Assembly: GCA_007922225.1 (NCBI GenBank)
Contig: ML679966.1
Location: 54,618,742 to 54,682,741 of the forward strand
Source of the DNA: Emydura subglobosa
Lineage: Eukaryota; Chordata; Testudines; Chelidae
Reading direction: 5' to 3'
DNA length: 64,000 nucleotides
The notes under the pieces were generated by a model that was not told the origin of the DNA, ran no database searches, and saw only the letters and a list, made by a program, of their open reading frames with translations. Positions 46,130 to 57,583 of the stretch are shown here, one piece after another. Position numbers and translations under genes: made by a program. The stretch's first letter is position 1, and every line of letters starts with the position of its first letter.

Positions 46130-46400
46130 TGCATCAGTGGTTGTAGAAAAGAGCATTGTGTCATCAGCATATCTGAAGTTGGTTTAGAAGTGTCCATCAA
46201 TGGAAATCCCAGCTACCTTCCACTTTGTCAAACCCTTCCAAGGATTTTCTCACAATACATTCTGTGTATGTGTTAAGGAGGCTTGGGAACAAAATACACC
46301 CTTGTCTCACATACTGCCCAGTGGAAAACCATCCACTGTTTCCTGCTGTACGCACCATGGTGTGGTGGTGGTGATAGAGATATGCTATATTCACACCCTA
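46130..46400 (-). pseudogene. RTE-like LINE, central RT block with YADD
   Basis: The minus strand encodes VRTAGNSGWFSTGQYVRQGC, ILFPSLLNTYTE and, in a shifted frame, FRYADDTMLFS. The YADD codons lie at 46160-46171. These are motifs 4-5 of a non-LTR reverse transcriptase. The upstream part lies at 47490-47830 and the downstream part at 43230-43990. Confidence 0.75.
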
Positions 46401-47490
46401 CACACTATTGTAGTAATTTTTGTATAAAATATGCCTTGTGAGTCCCATCATGATGAATGTGTGTAGTAATATTATATGTAAAGTTACAAATATAAGCTGA
46501 AATTAGGTCTGCAATGTGCTTATCAGACAACTCTGGGTAAACCAGTTTCTCAAAGACAAAGGACAAACTGACATCTTTAGCCCGGTGTCATCAAAGTTGA
46601 TGGGCAAGTGGCCATTCTTTGGCAAGGAAGGGGGTCAGAACAAAGAGATATGCATTTTAGCAAATAACAGCATGAAACTTTTTTAACCACAAGATTCAAT
46701 GACTCTAACCTCACAACAGGAATTAACTTTATCTAGGGGTAATTCTCAGGAAAATGCATTTCAAACGATGATTGGTCTATAAAGTGTGGGCAAAAACACC
46801 TCATGTGATCTCTCCCTGTCCATCTCTCTGTCTCTTTCATCAAAGAAGACAAAAGAAATTAGTCATTTGACATTTAGGAGAGCTCCTTACCTGAAATGTG
46901 GTCCCTGTTGCAGGGAGCATTTGGTAAGTATTTTATCTTGAGCCAAGTCTAGTTTAAGATTTAGTACTAGAAAGCATTTTATCATTCTCGTCACCATTTC
47001 TGACTTACTGCCTAGTACCTGTACTCACTTAAACTCCATGTCTTTGTAATTAAACTTTTTGTATTCATTAATCAAAACTATTCCAGTGTTGTGCTTAAAT
47101 TGGACTGTGTGGTAACTCCATTTAAAGTAGCAAACTGTTTGGATATGGTTCCCTTACATGGGCAACAGACCTAAAATATCTAAACTGTCCAGAAGAGGAA
47201 TAGACAGTGCAGAACACTTTTTTGGGGGGGAAATTCATGGCTTAGAGTGTGTTGAGGTCACCCTGCAAGTAGTAACCAAGGCTACTGAAAGCCAGGGTGT
47301 GGCTGGTGTTTGCTGACAGGCTGCTGAGGTCAGAAATGCTGGGCCAGGGCTGTGGTCATACACAGACATTCAGGGTGTGACCTGCATGCTGGTAGACAAT
47401 TTATTAGTGTACCAAGTGGGAGCTACAGAAGCAAAAGATTATGAGACATCTAGGTTTGCAGGGTAGGTGGGACTGGTTTGGATTGCACCC
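46400..47490 (+). mobile_element. LTR-like segment splitting the RTE-like LINE
   Basis: LINE coding sequence stops at about 46400 and resumes near 47490. Between them is non-coding DNA with an attaaac-type polyadenylation region near 47050, giving an ERV-type LTR layout in plus orientation. Termini were not resolved. Confidence 0.4.
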
Positions 47491-47830
47491 CAGAATGTCA
47501 TACATGCAATGAGTTCAGTGAAATACTTTGGAACCACCACATCTGGCAGTATCCTCCAAAGACTTTCATGTCTGACAGTATCAAAAACTTTTGAGTAGTC
47601 AATGAAGCACATAATAAATGTGACTTGTATTCCCTGCATTTTTCAATTATGTGATGAATATTTGCAAGTGGGTCATGTGTGCCTCGGCTTGTTGTTGTGG
47701 TGGTAGTTCTTCTATCCTTTGTCTCATGTGATCTTGGATTATCCTGAATTATGTAGAGCAGAACTTTGCTTTCATGTGACATCAGGGAGACGATACATTT
47801 ACTGATGATCGGGAAAAGGGATAAACTGGG
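47490..47830 (-). pseudogene. RTE-like LINE, N-terminal RT block
   Basis: The minus strand gives SLMSHESKVLLYIIQDN (47700s), SRGTHDPLANIHHIIEKC, and in another frame FIDYSKVFDTVRHESLW, which carries the motif-A region of a LINE reverse transcriptase. The order of these blocks on the minus strand fits one LINE continuing into 46400-46130. It is 5'-truncated at about 47830, where a CR1 fragment begins. Confidence 0.7.
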
Positions 47831-47875
47831 AGGTGGCAAAATTAGCAGATGACGACAGGTAATTATTTAGGTTTG
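47795..47875 (+). mobile_element. Short CR1 reverse-transcriptase fragment
   Basis: gggaggtggcaaaattagca followed by gatgac corresponds to the FADD region of CR1 RT (compare 29394-29405). The fragment is very short, and its border with the RTE-like block is uncertain. Confidence 0.4.
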
Positions 47876-47879
47876 TCAT

Positions 47880-48585
47880 TACGTGATGGGATAGAGGGGT
47901 TAAGGACAGCCTGTGGACCCAGATGGCCCTCCCCTGCAGCAAATGTCAGGCATGGAGAGGGGAGTTAAAAGGAGGAGACCTTGACCAGTTCATGGCTGAC
48001 CAGGAAGGAAAGCAGAGTGAGAAAAGCTGTTTGATTCAAATCTTGCTTAGTCTGTTAAAAGTTAAAATTTAGACCATGATTCTATTCTTATTTTTTATGT
48101 AAACATCTGTGACCTCCATATCTAACACTTATAATCATATAAAAATCTCTCTTTCTGTAGTTAATAAATTTATTTTAATGTTTTTTCCTTACCAGTGAGT
48201 TTGTCTAAAGTGCTGGGGAAATCTGCTCAGATTACAAAAGCTGGTGCCTATCCACTTTCCTTTGATGAAATGGCAAACTAATTAATGAATTTACACTGTT
48301 CAAGAGAAGGTCTTGAGCAGTGTAAGATGGTACATTGTGGGGTGCAAGGTTGGGGGCTGGGGAAATTGTCTGGGTCTCTCTCTGTATAATTCATGAATGG
48401 CTTATAGAGCATTCATGTAAATTAGCTGGGTGTGTCCCTGCATGTTGTTGGGTGAATCATCACAGAACCTGAAGGGGTTTTGCTGCTTGTCACTGGCACA
48501 GCATTTTGAGAAACAGCCTAGCCTGGAGAGTTAAGGGGCACAGTGGTCCCACAGTTCCAGCTTGCATCCCAAAGATCCCATCACA
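47880..48585 (+). mobile_element. LTR-like segment, plus orientation
   Basis: A ttaaaagg promoter-like site lies near 47966, and a taataaatttat polyadenylation region near 48163. The R/U5-like part runs to a CA at 48585 (gatcccatcaca). This layout is typical of an ERV-type LTR. No internal coding sequence adjoins it. The left border is approximate. Confidence 0.5.
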
Positions 48586-48839
48586 GATGAGAAGGAATAT
48601 ATGAACTACTCACATACTGCTGAATTTGAAATTAGTCTTAATGTTTCAGGAAGCAAAGTGGGTAGCTCAGAATAAAATTCTCCTTCATGTGAGCTGTGAT
48701 AAAAAAAGTCAACACAATATTATGTATAAAGAATGCAATCAAAATAATTCTGCAAATATCCATTTTATTATAATGATATGCTTTCATCTCAATGCAGTTC
48801 TTGCCTCTCACCTGCATATGTTAAAAAAAAAAAAAAGAT
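48586..48839. other. Short unclassified AT-rich DNA
   Basis: Includes a poly-A run near 48824. No gene. Confidence 0.4.
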
Positions 48840-49395
48840 ACATTTCAGGTAGAATAGAACCGGAGAGAGGTGACAAAAATGATGAGACTTTAAAAGACTT
48901 CTGTGTGGAGAAAGATTAAAAAGATTGCTGCTGGTTAGTTTAGAGAGATGAGTAAAAGGGGCCATGATAGAGGTAAATAGAATAATGAATGATGTAGAGA
49001 AAGTAAATCAGGAGCTCCTGTTTCTCATAATACAAGAACAAGGGGACATTCAGTGAAATAGAAAGGCAGCAAATTTAAAAGTGTTAAAGGAAACACTTTT
49101 TTTACAGAATGCAGAATTAACCTGTAGGGCTCATTTCCACAGGATATTGAGACTAAAACTTAGTAGAATTTGAAAAAGAGATACTGAGATCAACCATCAT
49201 GGCATTAAAGAGGATAAAAAGAATGGAAATAATTCTGATGCTTTAGGGCACAAGTCAATCGCTAAATGAAGGGGGTTAGAGTTATCCTTCCCTTATGGGG
49301 AGGATATTTGATAGTAGTCAATGACAGGGACTTTTGCACTTTCTTCTGCAACATCTGGTTCTGTCTACTGGCAGAGATGGGTGAGTGCTCTGCTT
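48840..49395 (+). mobile_element. CR1-related LINE 3' fragment
   Basis: The order of words (gtggagaaagattaaaaaga, gccatgatagaggtaaatag, aatgatgtagagaaagtaaa, caagaacaaggggacattca, aaaggcagcaaatttaaaag) follows the complement of the minus-strand CR1 at 1251-1900. It continues into the 3' region shared with 13915-14225. Highly diverged, non-coding. Confidence 0.65.
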
Positions 49396-49627
49396 TGCTG
49401 TGATCAAGTATGGAAATTCTCATGGTCATATGTAGTTTAATGGAGGCTGATGACATCCAGGAATGCCACCAGTGTACAGCACATTGCAGAACTATGGAAA
49501 GCATTTTTGGTGAATTCTGCGCAGGGACACCGGGGAAAATTCCTACTTGGTGCTACCTCATGCCAAGTCCCCTACACCTCATTAAACACTGACAAATGCA
49601 TAGGTGGAAACCAGTCTGGCTCAACCA

Positions 49628-50621
49628 TGTGTTAGTATTGTTAAAATAGGTCTTAAATTTATAAGAAGGTGTTTTAGTGTTTAGACTTGATGAAATGCTT
49701 ATAGGATGCTGCATGTATTGATCTCACTTATAGCATCTGTAGCCCATGGTATAAAGTTATATTGAGTGTATGTATTGTAAACCTCTGTAATTGTGTAACT
49801 CACCAAACAAGAGAGGAGCATTAATTAAATAAAGTGCTAATCCCGCACACAAGAAGGCCCCGGGAAACCAAATGAGCCATTGTGAAACATCAAAGGACAG
49901 AGACTTTGTTGATTGCCTCCCCCCCACACACACACATACACCAATGAAGAGTAGACAGGTACCGATACTTGTTCCGTTAGTTTGAACTCTGGGGGAAGGG
50001 AATAAAAATCCCTGACCAGAAAGAACTTCATCACTCTGTTGCTTGAAATTTGGAGAAGGCAATATTTCTAAGCATAAACAAGGGACCCCAAGCTCCTTAG
50101 CTTGGGTTAGCTCTAGAGGACACACAGATTGCACATTACCCAGTTTCTATTACCATTTGGAAGCTAAGACTGTAACTCATTTGTGTGTGTATGTTTAGCT
50201 GCTTTAACCTTGCAAATAATTCTAATTTCTTTTTCTTAGTTAATAAATCTTTAGTTAATTTATTATAGGATTGGCTACAAGCTTTGCCTTTGACACATCT
50301 AAGGTACACTTGACCTGGGGTAAATAACTAGTCCTTTGGGACTGGGAGTAATCTGAATATTATTGTGATTTTTTTTGGTGTAAGGGATCATTTATCACAA
50401 AGGCAGTCTAGGCTGTGTGGCAAGAAAGATCGGAGTGCCCAAGGGGACCATCTGTGACTCCATGTTAAGGTTGTTGTAGTGCTTGAGGAATTCACACTTG
50501 AAATCTAAGTATAGAATACACAGCCAGTTTGGGGTTTGTGCCTTGTTTCTTAACAGTCTGCCCTTAGGTTGGCACTCACTCTAGACAGTTTGGAACCTAC
50601 ATTGTACAAAACGTGACATGG
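49628..50621 (+). mobile_element. LTR-like segment, plus orientation
   Basis: It starts near TGTTAGTATTG and ends near ACGTGACA. An aggcaatat to promoter-like region (gggaataaaaatccc near 49997) is followed by a taataaatctttag polyadenylation zone near 50240. A long U5-like tail is consistent with an ERV-type LTR. A clean target duplication was not found. No internal genes are attached. Confidence 0.5.
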
Positions 50622-50799
50622 GACCTCTTCCTACTGGTCTATAGTATTTCTAAGGCACCTATCATCTGGGTATATAAATATTAACATGCTTATAGAGTAA
50701 GCAGATTTAATCTGAAACACCCCTAGCACTGTAAACCATATGTTAGTCAATTTAATTTATTTCTAATTCAGTCTCATACCTAACATTTTAGGCATGAAT
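50622..50799. other. Short unclassified DNA
   Basis: Nothing recognised. Confidence 0.3.
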
Positions 50800-51200
50800 G
50801 TCACAAGAATGATAAAGGATTAGAAAACATGCCTTGTAGTGATAGATTCAAGGAGCTCAATCTATTAAGCTTAACAAAGGGAAATTTAAGGGGTGATGTG
50901 ATTGCAGTCTAGAAGTTCATACATAGGGAACAAATATTTAATAATGGGCTCCCCAATCTAGTAGATAAAGCTATAACATGATCCAATGTCTGGAAGACAA
51001 AACAAGTCAAACTCCGGACTAGAACTAAGGCATAAACTTAAGTGAGAATAATTAACCATTGGAACAATTTTCCAAGTATTATGGTGGACTTGCCATCATT
51101 GTCAGATTTTAAGCTCAGAAAGGACCACTCTGATAATCTAGTCTGACCTCCTGACAACACAAGCCATACAACTTCCCCAAAACAATTCCAAGATCATAAT
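50800..51200 (+). mobile_element. Diverged LINE 3' fragment plus shared repeat
   Basis: 50810-51090 has the word order of a LINE 3' region (agattcaaggagctcaatct, aaggggtgatgtgattgcag, ccattggaacaattttcc). 51105-51200 (aaaggaccactctgataatc, tagtctgacctcctgacaac) matches the start of the repeat at 22365-22740. Confidence 0.5.
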
Positions 51201-52439
51201 CTTTTAGAAAAAGCATCCAATCTTGATTAAAAATTTATCAATTAATGAAACCCAATGCATGCCTTTTTCATTGTCTTATTGCTTAACTAGTAGGACTTGG
51301 CTCTTGCTGACAAAATGTGATATTAGCTAATAAAATTCTGTATGTAAACTCTAAAAAGACTGACTAACGCTACAAGCCCTACATACTTCAGTGTTCTGAT
51401 AACATCATCATTCCCTGGAGCATTACTTTTGCAATAACTGTATCACCAGAACCTTTGGATTTGTGTGTATAGCCTAATAACTTGACCACATTTACAGTGT
51501 CCTCTATATATTGCAACTGACTAAATATACTATATTTATGAAGCTTCTGGATTTTTATAATGTAAGAAATCATAATATAAAATACTGTGTCATTTTCTTC
51601 AAACTTTGTTGCATTACTTTTATCACATATTCCAGGAATGGCCTGGACCATAACTATTAGTCATCTTCCAGGAAATCAGAACAATGGCAGTAAAACCTAG
51701 TCTATTGAGAAAGGCCTTTATAAGTCAAAACCAACTTGTTACAACTCTTTTTGTAGCAAATGCTTAATAATGCATTATTTTCTGTCTGGCATGGCTATAA
51801 TTTCTGTTTAGGATATCAAGGGAAATGTCTCAGTTTAAAAAATAATACCACTTACAGAATGGCTCAGAAAAAGCAGTGCGCTTCTGCACTTAATGGACAA
51901 ACCCATTGCACTGCATTTAATTCAACAATGCTGAATGAGTCGGCATAATTCCAAATGATGCTATAGGTATATGGCAAGGAGCAAGTATCAAAAAGTCACT
52001 TGTCTTCCTACGTTGTGATACAGTGAACTATGACATATCCTCCAAGAGCCTCATGTGGTCTAGTTCTTGTCTGATGTTCACACTTGTCATAAAGATCACA
52101 CTACAAAAGTTATGTCTTAGGCAAACATCAGTAGAACAGAGTGAAGAGGGAATAAGAGGAACTGAAAAGTAATATTTTCTCAGCCTTCAAATATTTCCTT
52201 AAAGACCACACAGTAATATGTCTGCTACATGGTATGTACTTATAGAAAGTAGTAGTAGAAAGGGTTAGAATTTTACATTTCCAGTAGAAATCAAAAGCGG
52301 AAACCTTATTTCATTTATTGGATTTGAAATAGATACATCAAATAGCATGTCTAAGAATAAATGGCGATTAAAAAACATCAAGTCCTTAATATAATGTTAA
52401 ATAAAATATTTCATACAGATTTTGCATCACATTTTTGGA
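51201..52439. other. Unique AT-rich DNA, no gene seen
   Basis: Only short chance frames. Confidence 0.45.
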
Positions 52440-52650
52440 TAAAAAGGGTCAGAGAAGCAGATCAATCAAATATGGAAAAGGCCAATAAATTATCTTGTCT
52501 TCCCTACCCTGTGCCAATGTCAAATTAATCTGTATAGTATATTCTCCAGTGCTTGTCCAGTCCAGTTTTAAGTGACTCCAGCAATAGGATTTCCACTACC
52601 TTCCTAAGGTGATAGCTAGTATGTCTTATTTTCTTTAAAGATGGTGGCCA
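52440..52650 (-). mobile_element. Diverged CR1/L2-like 3' fragment
   Basis: Words such as agtgcttgtccagtccagtt, ttaagtgactccagcaatag and gatttccactaccttcc are the complement of a LINE 3' consensus order (compare the elements at 50800-51090 and 56216-56490). Short and old. Confidence 0.45.
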
Positions 52651-54150
52651 TTTACTTGCATGAAGCTGTCTCAAAAGCACATATTAAGGTTTATCTTCTT
52701 TACAACGCCTGTACAAAACTTATTCTTAGTTAAAGATACTTATTCACATGCTATGCCAACAACAATTCAGTGACGACATTCCACTAAAAAAATCTTAGCT
52801 GTTTTGTGCAGTATTATGCTGATCTACCTACCTAGCTACATCTCAAGAAGTTTTCAGAAAAAAGACACTATCTTTTTTCACATATAACCACCCCAGAAAA
52901 GAAGAATTGGCAACAAATTGTATTTACAGCAATATTGTAATGACCAGCACAATGACTGTATGCACAAAATTCTCAATTTCCCTAGACAAATTGAGTATAT
53001 GTTTGGACAAGCAATGGTACTTGCAATCACTTCATTTGTATGCAATGTGGTGGATCCTGGAAAATGTAATCCAGCTAAGATGGTTAGCCTATAGAGGAGA
53101 ATAGGAACAGGAGTCATCCAACTGCAGTTTCCACAATTCTGAACCAACATATTTTTGTTTTCAGCCAAAACATTTTAATTTAATTTTTTTTGCCAAAATA
53201 TAAATATTTCATAGAGGGAAGAATTCTGTTCTAGAAAGCATAAATGTATCAAACTTTTGAAAATCTCAGTAGTGGTTTGGTTTGACAGGAGGGCAAATGG
53301 TAATGTCAGATCTTATTTTATCTGAAGCAGTTTGTCCACTCCCAATAACAATTTGAAGTTTTACCTAGTTTTCGCTGCTTGAGCTAACATTCAGCACTGT
53401 CTGCCATACATCACTATAATATAGATCACCTCTATCTGTTGCCAAAGATATAATGCCCTAGCATTATATTTTTGAGTTCCATGATTTTGTTAGAGAGCAG
53501 CAGGGTTATGAAAGAAAGTTTGTTTGAATGCAATTCCCCTACCCCCTCACAAAAGTAATTTTAAAATGAAAGCTATATCATTTTCTACTTTTAGTTATTC
53601 AGTAGATTCCCTGGGCGCTGTTACCTTGGAAACATCATAGTGTAAAAGAATACAAATACATGGAACATCATCTTGGACCCCTTGACAATGCCTGAAAAAA
53701 CAATGTTGATAGCAGTGGAAACCAGTGAAAATTTAGCAGAAGCAGAAGTTTGACCTTTAAAATGGATGTTGGGAGGAGCAGAAGAATCTGAGTAGTTGAG
53801 AAGGTTTAACTCTCTGAAAGCTCTGATTTCAAAGATAGTGGTACCACAGTAATGACTGTGTCATTTATAGATTATTCAAAAGGGGGGAATTTTGTGTGGA
53901 AAATAAGGTAATACAGCAAAACTTTACATACAAAGTCCTGGTGCAAAGAAATATAGTGCAATATAGTTAGGCCTAACTGCAATGCATAATTGTTCTGGGA
54001 CCCAACCTTAGGACTGGGTCATAATAGGGTTGAAATAATAGTTGTAAATTCAGTATTATTTGAAGTATTAAAAAGCCACAAACATTTTTTATATTAATTA
54101 CTTCCCCCTCAAAATGGCTGACTGATCCACAGGCTCTCCTGCACCATTTA
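52651..54150. other. Unique AT-rich DNA, no gene seen
   Basis: No coding region or recognised repeat. Confidence 0.45.
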
Positions 54151-54179
54151 TTGTTACCTTGGGAAAAATTAAAAAAACT

Positions 54180-54360
54180 AAAATTATACAAAACTAACAT
54201 GGCACACATTGAATGGATTAAAAACTGGCTAAATGAGGAGTCTCAAAAAGTAACTGTAAATGTGGAGTCATCATCGAGAGGCTGTGTCTCTAGTGGGATC
54301 CTGCAGGGATCAATTCTTGGCCGTATGCTATTTAACTTTTTTGTTAAGTACCTGGAAGAA
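54180..54360 (+). pseudogene. CR1 reverse-transcriptase fragment
   Basis: The plus strand encodes WIKNWLNEESQKVTVNVE followed by SSGILQGSILGRMLFNFFV. That is the CR1 block between motif A and FADD (compare 29210-29340, where the same positions read VPQGSVLG). Pro is replaced by Leu in the PQGS motif. A GC-rich foldback begins at 54362 and ends the similarity. Confidence 0.8.
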
Positions 54361-54361
54361 A

Positions 54362-54795
54362 ACAGTTACCACCCTCCAGTGACTCAGAGAATGCAGCATG
54401 GGGCCCAGTGCAGGCAGGACACGGGCTGCACCCCCAAAAAGCAAAGAGTGCCTGCCTGGTGGCATGGAGCCCAGCTGGTGTGGGAGGTCCAGGCGGGCCC
54501 CACTCGCACTCATTCCCCTCCCCGAAGCTCCTCCCCCACCAGCCGCTCATACCTCTTCATCCACTCCCGCAAGAGGCACAAGCAGCAGGTGTGGGAGGGG
54601 ATGAAGAAGCGTGAGCAGTGGGGGGGAGAGTGGGCTGAGTGGGAACAGGACCTGCCTGGACCTGCAATGCCAACTAGGTTCTGCACCACCAGGCAGGAAG
54701 GGTGCGTGCCCTGTTTCCAGGGGTGCAGGCTGGGCCCTACCCATGCCAGGCCCCACACTGCATTCCCTGTGACACTGGAGGGTAGTAGCTGAAGT
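54362..54795. repeat. GC-rich foldback, ~140-bp arms
   Basis: 54362-54505 pairs with the complement of 54648-54795. Matching words include accctccagtg, gtgcctgcctggtgg/ttcctgcctggtgg and gtccaggc. The ~140-base loop is purine-rich on its right side. The open frames that overlap here on both strands are a consequence of the inverted symmetry and GC content. It interrupts CR1 coding sequence. Confidence 0.8.
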
Positions 54796-54990
54796 GCTGG
54801 GGCAGGCCAGGCCGATTTCTCCCATGGTGGTATGTGGAGGCTGGGGTGGAGCATGGGCATGGCTTTAGAGGAAGGGCTGGTCATTCTGGCTTTGGAATCT
54901 ATGAATCTCTTCAGAGAGAGAGGTTTTTGTGGACATTTTAGGCATTAAAAGCTTAGGCAAAAGATTTCTAAAGATAGGTGTCTAATGTTA
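54796..54990. other. GC-rich tail of foldback and unclassified DNA
   Basis: GC-rich to about 54890, then AT-rich. No gene. Confidence 0.35.
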
Positions 54991-54995
54991 GACAC

Positions 54996-55952
54996 TGTTA
55001 CGCTTGGTATTTTATCTCAGTGGTGGGAATGGAGCAAACAGACAAAATGGGTTGAAAATTTAGCTTATTTATTGAGAGAGGTAATGAGACAAAGACAAGA
55101 CTGGAAGTCCTCTGCCATAATGAAACAGAAGTTCCAGCACAAGTCTTAATACACGGAGTAAAATGCAGGCACAATCAACAATAAAGATAAAAAGTAACAA
55201 CTTGCAAGTTAACATCGGCTGAGCAACAGCAGCAGCAACAACAATTAGTAAACAGTGAGGTGAACCACACAGCAAGGAAGAAACCCGCCAAGAGGATACC
55301 TACAGCAATATACTCCTGGGGGCCCATCGATCTAGGAGGGGTAGACTTATCTAAGCGGGTGAAGGGGTGCTTACCAATACAAGAACGAGGAGACCCATAC
55401 TTTGTTCTGATAAGCTGGTGGCGACTGGGGAACCGTCCTGGCCAAGGCATCCGCTAGCGCTTCCACGGATTCACGGAGAGTCTCACTAGGGGAGGCTGCC
55501 GGGTGTCTGATATACCCTCTTTTCCTCTTCACCTTACAAAAAGCTTTACCCAGCAATACATGACGTATATCTCAATCCCCTTAGGGATGGGTCTTAACAT
55601 TTGGCTACTATTAGTCTATTGGTAGTTAGGGACCTTTGGGAATGAGGTGACGTTAGTTGTTTACTTCAAAAAGAACTTAATTTATAGCATTACTTCTGCT
55701 TAATTCATTGCTAAAACAGGAATTATTCTGCTTATCAAGCATCAACAGGTGTATGTTTTCATCTCGGGCTTCTCCAGGCCCCATGACACTTCCTCATTCG
55801 GCCCAAGGTCTGTCAGAGGGCAGTGACTGTGTTCTGCTTTTGAGAGGCCTAACTCTTGCTATACTTGCTTCAAAAGCTTAGCAATGCTTTCAGAGCCTTG
55901 CTCTTGTCAAGCTATACTGATTTCGCATCACAAAGACTTGCGCATCCTAACA
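54996..55952 (-). mobile_element. Solo LTR (ERV type), 957 bp, with perfect 5-bp target duplication
   Basis: Bounded by TGTTACGCTTGG and CATCCTAACA (TG...CA) and flanked by GACAC on both sides (54991-54995 and 55953-55957). On the minus strand it begins TGTTAGGATG, ends CGTAACA and has AATAAA near 55062, which places R/U5 at the left. There is no gag, pol or env between the ends, so it is a solo LTR. A (cag)n-like patch lies near 55225. It is a different family from the solo LTR at 20668-21434, judging from unrelated bodies. Confidence 0.92.
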
Positions 55953-55957
55953 GACAC

Positions 55958-56107
55958 AGACAGGGTAGGATTTTCTTAAGTGCCAAAGTGACGTTCAGTA
56001 GAATATGTGCTTCTAAATTACTCAGGTGATTTTGGAAAATCCCTCTCTCTTAGCCAATTTTTCCAAGGTACTGAGCACTTGAAGCTTCCCTTGAAGTCAG
56101 GACATTG
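55958..56107. other. Short unclassified DNA
   Basis: Nothing recognised. Confidence 0.3.
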
Positions 56108-56490
56108 TAGAGGCAACTGTTTTGGCTATGTGATAACAGTCTTCAAATATGTTGAGGGATGTTACAAAGAGGACGTGATCAATTATTTTTCATATCCACT
56201 GAAGGTAGAATAATGGTAGTAGTAGAAGTAATGGGCTTAATCAGCAGCAAGGGAAGTTTAGGTTAGATATTAGGAAAAACTTTCTAACTATAAGGGTAGT
56301 TAGGCTCTGGAATAAGCTTCCAAAGGAGGCTGTGGAATCCCCATCACTGGAAGTTTTTAATAACAGGTGAGACAAATACCTGACTGGGACGGTCATCTAG
56401 GTTTACTTGGTCCTGCCTCAGCACAGGGTGTTGGACTTGATAACTTCTCAAGGTCCCTTCCAGCCCTACATTTCTAGGATTCTATGTAGA
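56108..56490 (+). mobile_element. CR1 LINE 3' tail
   Basis: The word order gataacagtcttcaaatatg, aagtttaggttagatattag, gctctggaataagcttccaa, ggtgttggacttgataactt and tttctaggattctatg is that of a CR1 3' end. The terminus is the attctatg repeat. It is a different subfamily from the tails at 12905 and 57460. Confidence 0.8.
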
Positions 56491-57459
56491 GAGTTTGGAG
56501 TTATAACTAGTAAAAATTTGTTTCAGCAAAACCACTGACCAATTTCTATTCTCAGGTGAAACTGAGAAGAGATTCCAACCTTAAGACCCCCTTGACTAGA
56601 ACAACATTAGCATAGTATATTAACAAAGCAAAGACATAACTAACGGTATTTTATATATAATGTCTCCTATTGTTTCTTTTTATTTGATTTTTCAAGTTTT
56701 TCTCAGAAAATAACCAGAGTTGAAAACAAAATCAGATAGAACAGCTTCATGACTTGCTGTTGATAGCTGTCTGTGTAGTGGAAACCAATTTTAAGATGAC
56801 TTCTTTTAAAATAACTTTTATTTGCTTTTTACTAAAAATGTTTATCAGTTTTAAATCATTTAGATTCAGCACTCTGAGCTCAGCCTGAAGTCACTGGGGA
56901 TTGAAAATTTTCAGCAGCTATCTGATCTGACCCTTAATGAAAGTTACCAAGAATCTGAAAAAGTGACAGTAACAGGATGCATAAAGAACAGTATAAAGAA
57001 AGGATCCTGTTTACAACTGCATTAAAGATTACAGGAAATGCTGTGGAGCTGGAACTGGGATTGTTCTAAAAGATACAGGATCAAACAAGATTTTAATCTC
57101 TTATTAGGAAGGGGTATGAATAGTGCTAGACATCAGAACACTGTTCGTTGACTTTTTCTTGACTCTTTCCATTGGGTTTCTTTTTTCCAAGTCTTCTGAA
57201 AGGAAATTTTGCTAGTCTCCCTTCAAGAACTGTATTCAAGTCAGTTAGTGTCTCTTTTGTTCTATGATGTTATAGCATCTTGGAGCATGACTTATATCAA
57301 GTTAACTAGTCCTGACAGTTCCGCGGGAGGAGGGGAGAGTAGAGAATTCCACTAGAGAATAAAACATGGTTATAGTTATAGCAGACAGAATTAATATCAG
57401 ATGTGCTTTTTACAGGACTACACATTGAACTGATGAATTTCTGAGTACATCATCATCTT
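56491..57459. other. Unique AT-rich DNA, no gene seen
   Basis: Nothing recognised. Confidence 0.4.
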
Positions 57460-57583
57460 TAAGGCCCGGCTTGATAAAGCCCTGGCTGGGATAATTTAGT
57501 TGGGGTTGGCCCTGCTTTAAGCAGGGGGTTGAACTAAATGATCTCCTAAAGTCCCTTCCAACCCTAATCTTCTATGATTTACA
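57460..57583 (+). mobile_element. CR1 LINE 3' tail
   Basis: It matches the last ~120 bases of 12905-13085 and 30120-30247 (ggcttgataaagccctggct, gttgaactaaatgatctcct) and ends at ttctatgatt. Confidence 0.85.

Noticed and set aside
45718..46200. 160-codon minus-strand open frame
   Set aside because: It spans the LINE YADD block in the wrong phase and an unclassified insert with a G homopolymer. No motif.
54151..54792. 213-codon open frame
   Set aside because: Its N-terminal third is CR1 RT and the rest is the inverted-repeat foldback. It is a chance fusion.
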